40,404 nucleotides of DNA from Dehalococcoidia bacterium. Lineage in GTDB: Bacteria > Chloroflexota > Dehalococcoidia > Bin125. Location: positions 1-40,404 of the forward strand of contig JAJEBU010000103.1 in the NCBI GenBank assembly GCA_022822375.1, given 5' to 3'. The notes beneath the pieces were generated by a model. It ran no database searches. It had not been told where the DNA came from and saw only the letters and a program-made list of their open reading frames with translations. Of this stretch, positions 31,309-39,372 are shown piece by piece; within the stretch, counting starts at the first letter, position 1; each line of letters begins with the position of its first letter. Made by a program: the position numbers and the translations under genes.

Positions 31309-32700
31309 ATGGCCGAACGACAGCTCAGTCGACATGCCCGATCGTCGCATGGCGTGATCGACGGCGAAACGTCTGACGCGATCTGGGACGTGATCGCCCG
31401 GGTCGATAGCGGCGAGCTGGCGACCGCCGCCGTGCTGCTGCATAACCTGCACCCGGCCGACCAGGCCGACACGTTGGCTCTGCTCAACGGAGTCGAACGG
31501 CGCCGGCTGTTGGACCGAATCGACTCTCATACGCTCGCGGAGCTGCTCCCGTTTCTCACCCCTGAAGAACTGGAGCATGTCGCGCCCGATGTCGCGCTGC
31601 CCCAGCTGACGGCGGCGCTCGATCAGACCACGGCACAGCTCGGCGCGGATGTGCTGCATGTGCTGCCCGAGGGCGATGTCGAGCTTGTGCTCGATCAACT
31701 GCCCAAGGCCGGACTCGTCGAGCCGCTGTTGGCCCACGATGACGAATCGGCCGGCGGCATCATGGCTCCAGAGCTGATGGTGCTGGGTCCGCATCTGTCG
31801 GCCGAACAGGCTCTGACGATGCTGCGCGCCGCCGCAATCCCGACCGTGCGCGACACGGTCTACATCGTCGACACGGAGGGCGTGCTGCTCGGCTCGATTG
31901 GACTACACAGCATCGTCTTCGCCCCGCCGTTGACCGCTCTGCGCGACATGATGGAACCGATCGGTCCCACCGTGACCACCGATATGGACCAGGAGGAAGC
32001 GCTGCTCATCCTGCAGCGCTTCGGTCTGCACTCGCTGCCCGTATTGGACGACGAGCAGCGGCTGGTCGGCGTCGCCACGGCTGATGACCTGCTGGAGATT
32101 GCGCAGCAAGAAGCGACAGAGGACATGTACCGACTGGTCGGTCTGGTGGACGATCAAGCGTTGACCGCGCCGGTGGTCACCGCGCTGCGGAGGCGCATCC
32201 CCTGGTTGCTGCTGAACCTGTCAACAGCCTTCGCGGCGGCGGCGGTGGTCGCCGCCTTCGAGTCCACGCTCGCGCGCGTCGCGGCGCTGGCGATCTTCCT
32301 GCCGATCATCGCTGGTCAGGGCGGCAACGCGGGCATGCAGGTCACGACGCTGGCCGTGCGGGCCATGGCGCTGGGCGAGTTCGACCGCCACTTCACGCGC
32401 CTCGTGCTGCCTCGCGAGCTGATGATCGGCATCGTCTCGGGCTTATCGTTCGGTCTGCTCGTCGGTGCCGTCGGCTGGCTCTGGCAGGACAATCCGTGGC
32501 TCGGTGTGGCCGTCGGCGTCGCGATGCTGGGGACGATGATCACGGCTGGGCTGTTTGGCTTGCTGATTCCCACCGTGCTCCGAAAAGTCGGCGCCGATCC
32601 GGCGCTCGCGGCCAGCATCTTTGTCACGACCGCGACCGATATGCTCGGTTTCCTCTTCTTTCTGGGTCTCGCCGCGCTGTTGATTGAGCGGATCGCCTAA
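31309..32700 (+). CDS. mgtE: Magnesium transporter MgtE
   Basis: The 463-residue protein has the MgtE layout: an N-terminal alpha-solenoid domain (about residues 1-135), two CBS domains (about 140-265), then five membrane segments from about 290. The conserved pore motif GQGGNAGMQ is followed by the TTLAVRAMALGE helix. It is a Mg2+-gated Mg2+ channel in the cytoplasmic membrane. The ATG at 31309 has only a weak purine tract. Upstream open frame overlaps the tRNA-Arg gene and is rejected. Confidence 0.93.
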   Translation: MAERQLSRHARSSHGVIDGETSDAIWDVIARVDSGELATAAVLLHNLHPADQADTLALLNGVERRRLLDRIDSHTLAELLPFLTPEELEHVAPDVALPQLTAALDQTTAQLGADVLHVLPEGDVELVLDQLPKAGLVEPLLAHDDESAGGIMAPELMVLGPHLSAEQALTMLRAAAIPTVRDTVYIVDTEGVLLGSIGLHSIVFAPPLTALRDMMEPIGPTVTTDMDQEEALLILQRFGLHSLPVLDDEQRLVGVATADDLLEIAQQEATEDMYRLVGLVDDQALTAPVVTALRRRIPWLLLNLSTAFAAAAVVAAFESTLARVAALAIFLPIIAGQGGNAGMQVTTLAVRAMALGEFDRHFTRLVLPRELMIGIVSGLSFGLLVGAVGWLWQDNPWLGVAVGVAMLGTMITAGLFGLLIPTVLRKVGADPALAASIFVTTATDMLGFLFFLGLAALLIERIA

Positions 32701-32712
32701 CGCGGTGATAAT
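32684..32712 (+). promoter_or_regulatory. Promoter of tRNA-His
   Basis: The -35 TTGAGC (32684-32689), 17 bases and -10 GATAAT (32707-32712) place transcription start a few bases before the tRNA 5' end. The -35 lies inside the end of mgtE. Confidence 0.65.
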
Positions 32713-32724
32713 GTGACCGTGCGT

Positions 32725-32802
32725 GGTGGGCGTCGCCTAGAGGCCTAAGGCGCCAGGTTGTGGCCCTGGTATTCGTGGGTTCGAATCCCACCGTCCACCC
32801 CA
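32725..32802 (+). tRNA. tRNA-His (anticodon GTG)
   Basis: The acceptor GTGGGCG pairs with CGTCCAC. An encoded G at -1 (32725) faces discriminator C, the histidine identity pair. The anticodon stem CCAGG/CCTGG encloses TTGTGGC, giving GTG. The T-arm GTGGGTTCGAATCCCAC is perfect. CCA is encoded at 32800-32802. Confidence 0.96.
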
Positions 32803-32925
32803 TACATGCCGCATCTTGCTACTCTCCCGTCGTGCGTTGCTGCCGTCGCCCGGCCCGTCAACCGCGGTCTCTGCGGCGATCCGGAGCCGAGGGAGTACGC
32901 TGATCGCACACGAGAGGCGGCCGCA

Positions 32926-33429
32926 ATGCGCCCATGGATTCCGCTGCTGGTGCTGCTCGTTGCCGCGCTCGGCACTGTTGCCAGCGCCTGCGCCAACAGC
33001 GACGACGAAGAACGCCTCGCCGCGCAGCGGCTCTTCCGCAACTACCTGATCCAGTCCGACCGCACGGCGGCCGCCGATGTTCGCGTGCACGGCCTGGTCG
33101 ACGAGTTGCCGCCCAGCTTCCCCGAACATGAGGAACTCGATCTGCTGGGGTCGGCCTTCACCGACACTGAGACACGGCGCGAACTGATCGTTGGCTGGCA
33201 GAGCACCGACGAACGCGCCGACGACATCTTCAGCTGGTACCGATCACGGCTCGACAGCGACCCGTGGCGCGTGACCGCTGATCCGCAACGAGCCGGTGTC
33301 GACTTCATCAGCTTCCGCGACGCCGACAATCCCGAGTTCCGAGGCGAGCTGCGGATCGCCCAGGAGGGCGACCGCGCGATCGTCGTGCTCGTTGCGGTGG
33401 AGAATCTCGGCGCAGATGGAGGCGCCTAG
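32926..33429 (+). CDS. Lipoprotein of unknown function
   Basis: The 167-residue product has a lipoprotein signal (lipobox TVASAC, Cys22) followed by a mixed alpha/beta domain of about 140 residues. WQSTDERADDIFSWYRSRL hints at a small extracytoplasmic domain. No family is recognised. GAGAGG and GAGGCGG purines precede the ATG at 32926. Its stop overlaps the convergent beta-helix gene by four bases. Confidence 0.75.
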   Translation: MRPWIPLLVLLVAALGTVASACANSDDEERLAAQRLFRNYLIQSDRTAAADVRVHGLVDELPPSFPEHEELDLLGSAFTDTETRRELIVGWQSTDERADDIFSWYRSRLDSDPWRVTADPQRAGVDFISFRDADNPEFRGELRIAQEGDRAIVVLVAVENLGADGGA

Positions 33430-35840
33430 GGCAGCGCGAGCACCCCGTCGCGGATGGCGGCGATCCAGAGCACGGGAACGCTCTGGTCCGTGGATTGCCA
33501 GGCGCCCTGCAAGCGTGGCCAGATGATCCGCCAGTCGCTCCCATCCCACTGCCAGACACGGCTGATCAAACCTGGCATCTGCGCATCCGCCTGTGCCAGA
33601 CGTTCGACGGCGCCGCCAAACCAGGTCACGCTGTTGTAGCCCTCGCGCAGATCAATGGCGTCAAATCGGGTGAGCGGGACGCCGCCCGACACAAACAGCT
33701 CCACCGAGCGTGTCCGCTCGCTGAGTTCAACGCGGACGACGTCGCCGCTGCGCAGCATCGACAGACCCATCGTTGGCGCGGCATACGGTGACCAGCCGCG
33801 CCAGCCGACATCGGGCCGCCATACCCAGACCGTCTCCAGCCAACGCTCGATGCCCTGCAGCGCAGCGCCGACCTCTTGGTCTGGACCCGTCCAACCGAAC
33901 CAGTTGACGCCGGGACCCAGCCGTAGACGCTGCGCTGGAACGATCCAGTCCGAAAACTCAGACGTCGCTCCGCTGGACTCATACGCGAGCGCCCGCACGG
34001 CTCCGGACGGCGTCACCGGTGACCTGGCCGACCAGTTGCCGGACCGATCGGTCCGCCCGCTGCGCGCCAGTCGACTCGTGCCCTCGCCGTCGTCGACATA
34101 GATCTCCACGTAGCTGCCCGGCGTCGCCGTGCCTCGGAAGGTCGACCGCAACTGTTGGTCATTGATGCGGCGCACAGACTGCTCCTCGATCTGGGGTCGA
34201 TTGAGCCGGCCGTTCGGGCCGCGGTCGCGGTCCCCCGCGTCGTTGGAGTCAATGCCGTCGGCGCCAAGGTCGATGTCACTGGCGTTGTTGAGAAACCGAT
34301 TGCGCAAGAGGAGGTTGTCCTGCGAACGGTCGCCAACGACCGAGACCGCGGCGCGCGACGAATCGGCGATCACGTTGTCTTCGACCCGTGCGCCGATCAC
34401 GCCGTCATCCAGGCGGATGCCCCAGGTCATCTTGTCGTCGCTGTCGAACGTCACTCGCGTTGCGACGCCCGCGCCGACCGCGTTGTGGTGGAGCTGCGGC
34501 TCCTCGGTCTCGGCAATGCGGATGCCAAACTCTGCGCCACACACGTGATTGCCCGCTCCGCGGTCGCCGCCGACAGAGATCTCGATGCCGGCTCGAATGT
34601 CAATCGCCGCCTCGGTTCGATCCTGACGTGAACCTGCCACGACGTTGCCCGACAGGCTGATCAAAGTCGTGTGGGGGTCTGCAACGACGATGCCGAACTC
34701 GCCAGCCGAGACGACGTTGTTGCGGACGCTGATCTTGGCGGCGCCGGCGATGATCGAAAGGCCACGCTCACGATTTGGCCGCGAAAGCGCGAGCGGCAGC
34801 GCCGTTACGGTCGGCTCAGCGTTCGCGCCCGATGGCACGAGTCCGACCCAGTTGTTCTGGATCCACGCCTCGCGGGCGAGCTGCTCGACGGCGATCCCCA
34901 CGCGGTTGCCGGCGATCACATTTGCGCCGCCCAAGCCGACCTGGGCTCCCGAAGATCCAGGACCGAGAAAGACGCCCACGTCGTTGGGCGCGAGACGGCC
35001 GCTCGCCAAGACGCCGATTCGATTGCTGTCGATGTTGCTGATCAGCCACGAGCCACGCAGCTCGATCCCAGCGACCTTGCTGTAACCGATGACGTTGCCC
35101 CGCACCTCGGCGTACGCCCGGTCGACCACCAGGATGCCGTCGTCGTTGGGAGCGGACGAGCCATCGGCGGCGATGCCAATCACGTTGCCCGAGATGTCCG
35201 CATGACTGCCGTTGCCGCCGACGACAATCCCGTGCCCCGTCCGGCCAGGCGACGAGTTGCCGCCGATGCGGTTGCCCACGACCTTGACGCCGCTCGCGCC
35301 GGCGAGCACCGCCACCCCGCTGAGATCGTTTCCTGACGTGCCTCCCTGGCCCGACCATCCAATCCAGTTGCCTTCGATCCGCGCGCCATCGACACCTTCT
35401 CCGATGAGCCCAATGCCGTAGCGCTCGAAGCCTCCGATACCCAATCCGCGAATGACCGCGCCTGATGCATCGACCTCGATGCCAGCCGCGTCGCCCGCTT
35501 GCGAACCGTCCAACCAGACAGCAGGCGTTGTGTCGGTCGAGGCAGCCCCAAACGCAGCGTCGATGGTGATGTCCTCGTCGATCAGGGGCGGCAGCGCGCG
35601 CTGCGGACGGATCACCATCGCAGAAGCGAAAACAATCCGATCCCCGCCGCTGGAAGCGTTGGCCGAGTCAATCGCGTCGCGCAGCGTGCCTGCTCCGGAG
35701 TCGTCGGACGAGCTCACGGTCCATTCATGCACGGTCTGCGCCGACACTAGTGGCGCCATCCAGATGAATCCCGCTGCGCCGATTCCGAGCAGCAGTGCAA
35801 CGAGTGCCATCAGTGCGATGAGTGGGATCGAGCGCGTCAC
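33426..35840 (-). CDS. Secreted right-handed beta-helix protein
   Basis: The 804-residue exported protein has a signal peptide to about residue 35 and a VSSSDDSGAGTLRDAIDSAN segment as in the CSLREA/choice-of-anchor class. About 15 parallel beta-helix coils follow, with repeating NxIG/GNxxG motifs (residues about 120-560). A small FRGTATPGSYVEIYVDD Ig-like domain follows. The C-terminus has two Trp-rich modules (GVNWFGWTGPD..., GYNSVTWFGGA...). The start is GTG at 35840, with TACAGT 6 bases upstream and no Shine-Dalgarno sequence. It is a likely surface adhesin or polysaccharide-associated protein; the enzymatic role is unproven. Confidence 0.8.
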   Translation of the reverse strand: MTRSIPLIALMALVALLLGIGAAGFIWMAPLVSAQTVHEWTVSSSDDSGAGTLRDAIDSANASSGGDRIVFASAMVIRPQRALPPLIDEDITIDAAFGAASTDTTPAVWLDGSQAGDAAGIEVDASGAVIRGLGIGGFERYGIGLIGEGVDGARIEGNWIGWSGQGGTSGNDLSGVAVLAGASGVKVVGNRIGGNSSPGRTGHGIVVGGNGSHADISGNVIGIAADGSSAPNDDGILVVDRAYAEVRGNVIGYSKVAGIELRGSWLISNIDSNRIGVLASGRLAPNDVGVFLGPGSSGAQVGLGGANVIAGNRVGIAVEQLAREAWIQNNWVGLVPSGANAEPTVTALPLALSRPNRERGLSIIAGAAKISVRNNVVSAGEFGIVVADPHTTLISLSGNVVAGSRQDRTEAAIDIRAGIEISVGGDRGAGNHVCGAEFGIRIAETEEPQLHHNAVGAGVATRVTFDSDDKMTWGIRLDDGVIGARVEDNVIADSSRAAVSVVGDRSQDNLLLRNRFLNNASDIDLGADGIDSNDAGDRDRGPNGRLNRPQIEEQSVRRINDQQLRSTFRGTATPGSYVEIYVDDGEGTSRLARSGRTDRSGNWSARSPVTPSGAVRALAYESSGATSEFSDWIVPAQRLRLGPGVNWFGWTGPDQEVGAALQGIERWLETVWVWRPDVGWRGWSPYAAPTMGLSMLRSGDVVRVELSERTRSVELFVSGGVPLTRFDAIDLREGYNSVTWFGGAVERLAQADAQMPGLISRVWQWDGSDWRIIWPRLQGAWQSTDQSVPVLWIAAIRDGVLALP

Positions 35841-35846
35841 CGTTTC

Positions 35847-35852
35847 ACTGTA
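35847..35852 (-). promoter_or_regulatory. -10-like hexamer TACAGT for the beta-helix gene
   Basis: TACAGT, six bases, then GTG at 35840. It fits a leaderless start. Confidence 0.35.
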
Positions 35853-35875
35853 TGAGACGCTGGCGGCTCTGGGTC

Positions 35876-37540
35876 CTATTGGCGGGAGACGCCGTCGAGC
35901 AGGGCAGCGGTGCGCAGCTCAAGGTGGAAGCCGTCGCCGGGCTGCAGCTGGAAATCGACAGCGCCGGGAATGTTTGACGGGAACCAGGCTTGCCAGCCGC
36001 CGTCGATCTGCCGCCACGCGGCCGAGATCGCGTGCGCAATGGGCGCGACCGCTTCGGAGATCGACAGGGCGTCACCTTCCCAGACGAGGTCGTTGCGGCC
36101 CCGTCGGAGCGGCAATCCGTCGCCGATCAGGTCGGCGATGCGGCCCACGTTGTTGACCTGTGCGCGGTCCATGAGCCAGGCCTGCGCGTCTGTCTGATCG
36201 GGTTGCGGCGCGCCGTTGACGTGTTGCAGATCAAAGATCGCCGACGCGACGCCGTCTTCCGTCCACGTCACCTGCGGATAAACCTGCGCCGCTGCGCCGT
36301 ACAGGCGCGGCCGCCAGCGAATGCGATAGCTGCCCGCGACCGGCTGGCCGAGCTCGTCCACCACCTCGGCTTCGACGCGGTATCGAGTCGAGGAGTTGAA
36401 CTCCTCCAGCAGCACCTCATCGAGCACGGCATAGGTCACGGAAGCTGTGAGGTACATCGCCATCGGAGTGCCCGTCACGGCCAGAGTCAGATCGTCGTCC
36501 AAGCTTCGCTCGCCGTCTGACCAGGAGGCAGACACCTCCGCGGGGCCCAGACGAGCGTTCGCGCCGTCCAGGTGGACGCGCGCCGTACCGGCGCTGTCAG
36601 TGATCGGCGACTCGCCGTCCCCGTCCCAGCCGACGACGAGGCCGCTATCGGCAGCGAAGACGATTCGCTCTCCGGGGACGCCCTGCCCGCGCTCGTCGAG
36701 CAGCAACGCCTGGATCGAGCCTTCGTCGCCCTCATCACCGCGTTCGACGCCGGCGTCGATTGCGACCAAACGCAGCGTTCGGGGCTCGCCGTAGAACTCG
36801 AACGACATCTCCAGCGACGCCTGGCCGCTGAGCGCTTCCAGCGTCACGGCGCCTGGTTTCGACTGCAGCCGCGCTGAGACCTCGCCGTCGCCATTCGTCC
36901 TCAGCGTCAGCGAGTCGGTGCTTGATCGTGCGCTGGAGCGCAGCGTCGCGCCCGCCGGCGCCTCGACGAAGCGCAGCGTGACCTCCACAGACGGCGCCCC
37001 AGCGCCCGTCTCGTCCGCTGCAACCAGTCGGATCAGATGCGATCTCGCGGCATCGAGCTTTGCGTTGCTCGGCTGATCCATCCGCAGTGATGTGGTCTCC
37101 CCGACGAAGCGAACGGTGACCGTGTCGACGAGCTGCCCCACCTGCGCTCGCACGACGGTCGAACCCACGAGACGATCCGCGAAGAGCTTGACCGAGGCGC
37201 CCATGGTGTTGCGGTCGACTCGGTCCAACCGGGCTCGGATTTCGGGCGGTCCGTTCGCGGAGGTGAACGCGCCGAGCTCAGTCGAGAGGGTCACGTGCGA
37301 CTCGCCGGCCGCGGCATCCACCGGCAGCCGCACGACGATCGTCGTCTGGCCGCCGTCAGCGGGAATCACAGGCGGCTCCGCCGTCACTGACAGCGCGCGC
37401 TGTGTCGAAGCGTCAACCACCGCCAGACACAGCATCGCGACGGCCAGCATCAGGCCAGCGGCCAACGCAGCGCGCACGACAAACGACGGTCGCAGCCGTG
37501 TCACCGCTCGGAGCAGCCGGGGAACGCTCACTGAGCCCAT
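35876..37540 (-). CDS. Secreted protein with bacterial Ig-like domains
   Basis: The 554-residue exported protein has an N-terminal signal/anchor segment (about residues 20-45). Invasin-type Ig-like units follow (SVTAEPPVIPADGGQTTIVVRL, later EAEVVDELGQPVAGSYRIRWRP). A C-terminal Trp-rich module (GRNDLVWEGDALSISEA ... WQAWFPSNIPG) resembles those of the adjacent beta-helix protein. GAGG precedes the ATG at 37540; GTG 37558 is an alternative. The stop is 35 bases from the beta-helix start on the same strand, so both may be co-expressed surface proteins. Confidence 0.78.
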   Translation of the reverse strand: MGSVSVPRLLRAVTRLRPSFVVRAALAAGLMLAVAMLCLAVVDASTQRALSVTAEPPVIPADGGQTTIVVRLPVDAAAGESHVTLSTELGAFTSANGPPEIRARLDRVDRNTMGASVKLFADRLVGSTVVRAQVGQLVDTVTVRFVGETTSLRMDQPSNAKLDAARSHLIRLVAADETGAGAPSVEVTLRFVEAPAGATLRSSARSSTDSLTLRTNGDGEVSARLQSKPGAVTLEALSGQASLEMSFEFYGEPRTLRLVAIDAGVERGDEGDEGSIQALLLDERGQGVPGERIVFAADSGLVVGWDGDGESPITDSAGTARVHLDGANARLGPAEVSASWSDGERSLDDDLTLAVTGTPMAMYLTASVTYAVLDEVLLEEFNSSTRYRVEAEVVDELGQPVAGSYRIRWRPRLYGAAAQVYPQVTWTEDGVASAIFDLQHVNGAPQPDQTDAQAWLMDRAQVNNVGRIADLIGDGLPLRRGRNDLVWEGDALSISEAVAPIAHAISAAWRQIDGGWQAWFPSNIPGAVDFQLQPGDGFHLELRTAALLDGVSRQ

Positions 37541-37733
37541 CTCATGCCTCGCCGCCACTGCGCGAGGTTTCGTATCTGCTGCTCAGTGTAGGCATCGGCC
37601 TGGCACTCGCACCGCTCGCGGCGCCAGAAAACGTTAGACTCCCTGCAGGGTTTTACCGCCGTTTCACGCGCCCAACGATACTCGCCGCATTTGGTTGCCT
37701 CCTGCTGCCCAGCAGTCGGCTTGGAGACTTGTT

Positions 37734-38561
37734 ATGTCCAATCATCAAGACTGGCCCAACGCCCCCTCACCGCTCGCGGACGGGGAATGGCTGGTCACGC
37801 TCTGGGACCACACGGACGACGGCGTGCTCGCAATCACGCTGAATCGACCTGAGCGTCTGAATGCGCTGTCGTTCCGGCTGCTGAGGGAACTGCAGGCGCT
37901 GGTCGACTTCGCGGCCGCCCGTCCTGACATCCGAGTCGTCACGCTGCGAGGCGCGGGGCAACAAGCTTTCTGCTCGGGCGACGACCTCTACGGGATGGAT
38001 CCCACGCCGGGCATCGACTCCTCGATCACGGTTCACCATCCGTTCCTGATCTCGCTGCGCGAACTGAAGAAGCCCGTCGTCGCGCTGGTCAACGGTTGGG
38101 CGCTCGGCCACGGATGGGAAATCGCCTGCGCATGCGACATCCGTCTCTGCGCGGACAACATTGAGGTCGGCGATCACCGCGCCCAGCGAGCGATCGGCAT
38201 GAACGGCGGCACGACCTGGTTCGCGCCAAGAATCATGGGCCGCGGCCGAGCGCTCGAACTGCTGATGACCGGGCGCCACATGTTCCACGAGGAAGCCCTG
38301 CAGTGTGGTTGGGCCAATCATGTCTTCCCGCTCGCGGAGTTCGAACAAGAGGCCGCCGCCTACGTTGACCGTCTGGCACAGCTGCCCACGCGCAACCTCG
38401 CCGTCTTCAAGGAGATGATCGATTACTCATCGGAGCATTCGCTCCGCGACAGCCTGGCTATGGAAGTGAAGGCGTCGGACGAGGTGCGCTACTCGGAAGA
38501 CGCCAGGGAAGGTCGAAAGGCGTGGCGAGAGAAGCGCCCATCGGTGTTCCGCGGCTACTGA
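37734..38561 (+). CDS. Enoyl-CoA hydratase/isomerase (crotonase) family protein
   Basis: The 275-residue crotonase-fold protein has LNRPERLNALS, the oxyanion-hole segment AFCSGDDLYGM and the second one GWALGHGWEIACACDIRL. The Glu of GWE corresponds to the first catalytic glutamate of hydratases. The segment that normally reads GxPE is GDHR here, so the second catalytic Glu is absent. It may be an isomerase, hydrolase or other crotonase reaction rather than a hydratase. GGAG lies about 7 bases before the ATG at 37734. The 193-base divergent region upstream contains CCCTGCAGGG (37641-37650). Confidence 0.88.
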   Translation: MSNHQDWPNAPSPLADGEWLVTLWDHTDDGVLAITLNRPERLNALSFRLLRELQALVDFAAARPDIRVVTLRGAGQQAFCSGDDLYGMDPTPGIDSSITVHHPFLISLRELKKPVVALVNGWALGHGWEIACACDIRLCADNIEVGDHRAQRAIGMNGGTTWFAPRIMGRGRALELLMTGRHMFHEEALQCGWANHVFPLAEFEQEAAAYVDRLAQLPTRNLAVFKEMIDYSSEHSLRDSLAMEVKASDEVRYSEDAREGRKAWREKRPSVFRGY

Positions 38562-38610
38562 GCCGGCGCTTGCCTGCGCTCTATGCTGCCATCGCAGGAG
38601 AGGCAGCGAG

Positions 38611-38964
38611 ATGACCACGCAGAAGTACCGAGATGCGTCTCAGGTGCTCCTTCAGCAGGCGGGCGATGAGCTCGCCGCCGGCGACGCTCGCCAGGCCGCG
38701 GAGAAGGGCTGGGGTGCCGCCGCCCAGAAGGTCAAAGCCGTCTGCGAAGAGCGCGGCTGGCGGCACGTCTCTCACCGCGATCTGCGCAACGCAGCCAAGT
38801 CGCTGAGCCGAGAAACCGACGACCATGAGATTCGGCTCCTCTTCGACGCCGTCAACAAGCTGCACAAGAACTTCTACGAGGACTCCTACAACGTCGAAGA
38901 AGTCGGCGAGGGCCTGGACGACGTTCGCCGGTTCATCGACAAACTCGACGCGTTGAGCGGCTAG
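38611..38964 (+). CDS. PaREP1-like helical protein, first copy
   Basis: The 117-residue all-helical protein has the PaREP1 pattern: an ELAAGDARQAAEKGWGAAAQKVKAV helix, then WRHVSHRDL, then LHKNFYED. AGGAGAGG precedes the ATG. PaREP1 proteins are related to HEPN-type helical bundles; the HEPN Arg-x4-6-His motif is not clear here. No function is known. Confidence 0.75.
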   Translation: MTTQKYRDASQVLLQQAGDELAAGDARQAAEKGWGAAAQKVKAVCEERGWRHVSHRDLRNAAKSLSRETDDHEIRLLFDAVNKLHKNFYEDSYNVEEVGEGLDDVRRFIDKLDALSG

Positions 38965-38986
38965 GCTCGGAATCACGGAGGATACC

Positions 38987-39337
38987 TTGACCACCCAGAA
39001 GTATCAGGATGCCACACAGTTGCTCCTTCAGCAGGCGCAGAGCGAGCTCGCCGCCGGCGACGTGCGTCAGGCCGCAGAGAAGGCTTGGGGTTCGGCAGCC
39101 CAAGCGATCAAGGCGTACTGCTCCATTCGCGGCTGGAGCCATCAGACGCATGTGGCCTTGCGCCGCGCCGTCTCGCGGATCGCCAACGAACAGGACGACA
39201 ACGAGTTTCGACTGCTATTCAAGGCCGCGAATCTGATGCACGTCAACTTCTACGAGGACATGTACACCGCAGAGTACGTTCAGGAGGGCATCGACGAAGT
39301 CCAGCACCTGATCGACAAGCTCGACGCATTGCCCTGA
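38987..39337 (+). CDS. PaREP1-like helical protein, second copy
   Basis: The 116 residues are about half identical to the preceding protein over their whole length, beginning with the same MTTQKY. The start is TTG at 38987, with GGAGG five bases upstream. It lies 22 bases after the first copy. It is a tandem duplication, probably giving a heterodimer or two specialised copies. Confidence 0.75.
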   Translation: MTTQKYQDATQLLLQQAQSELAAGDVRQAAEKAWGSAAQAIKAYCSIRGWSHQTHVALRRAVSRIANEQDDNEFRLLFKAANLMHVNFYEDMYTAEYVQEGIDEVQHLIDKLDALP

Positions 39338-39372
39338 TATCATCGCGGTGACCACACATTGAAGGAGCTCAC

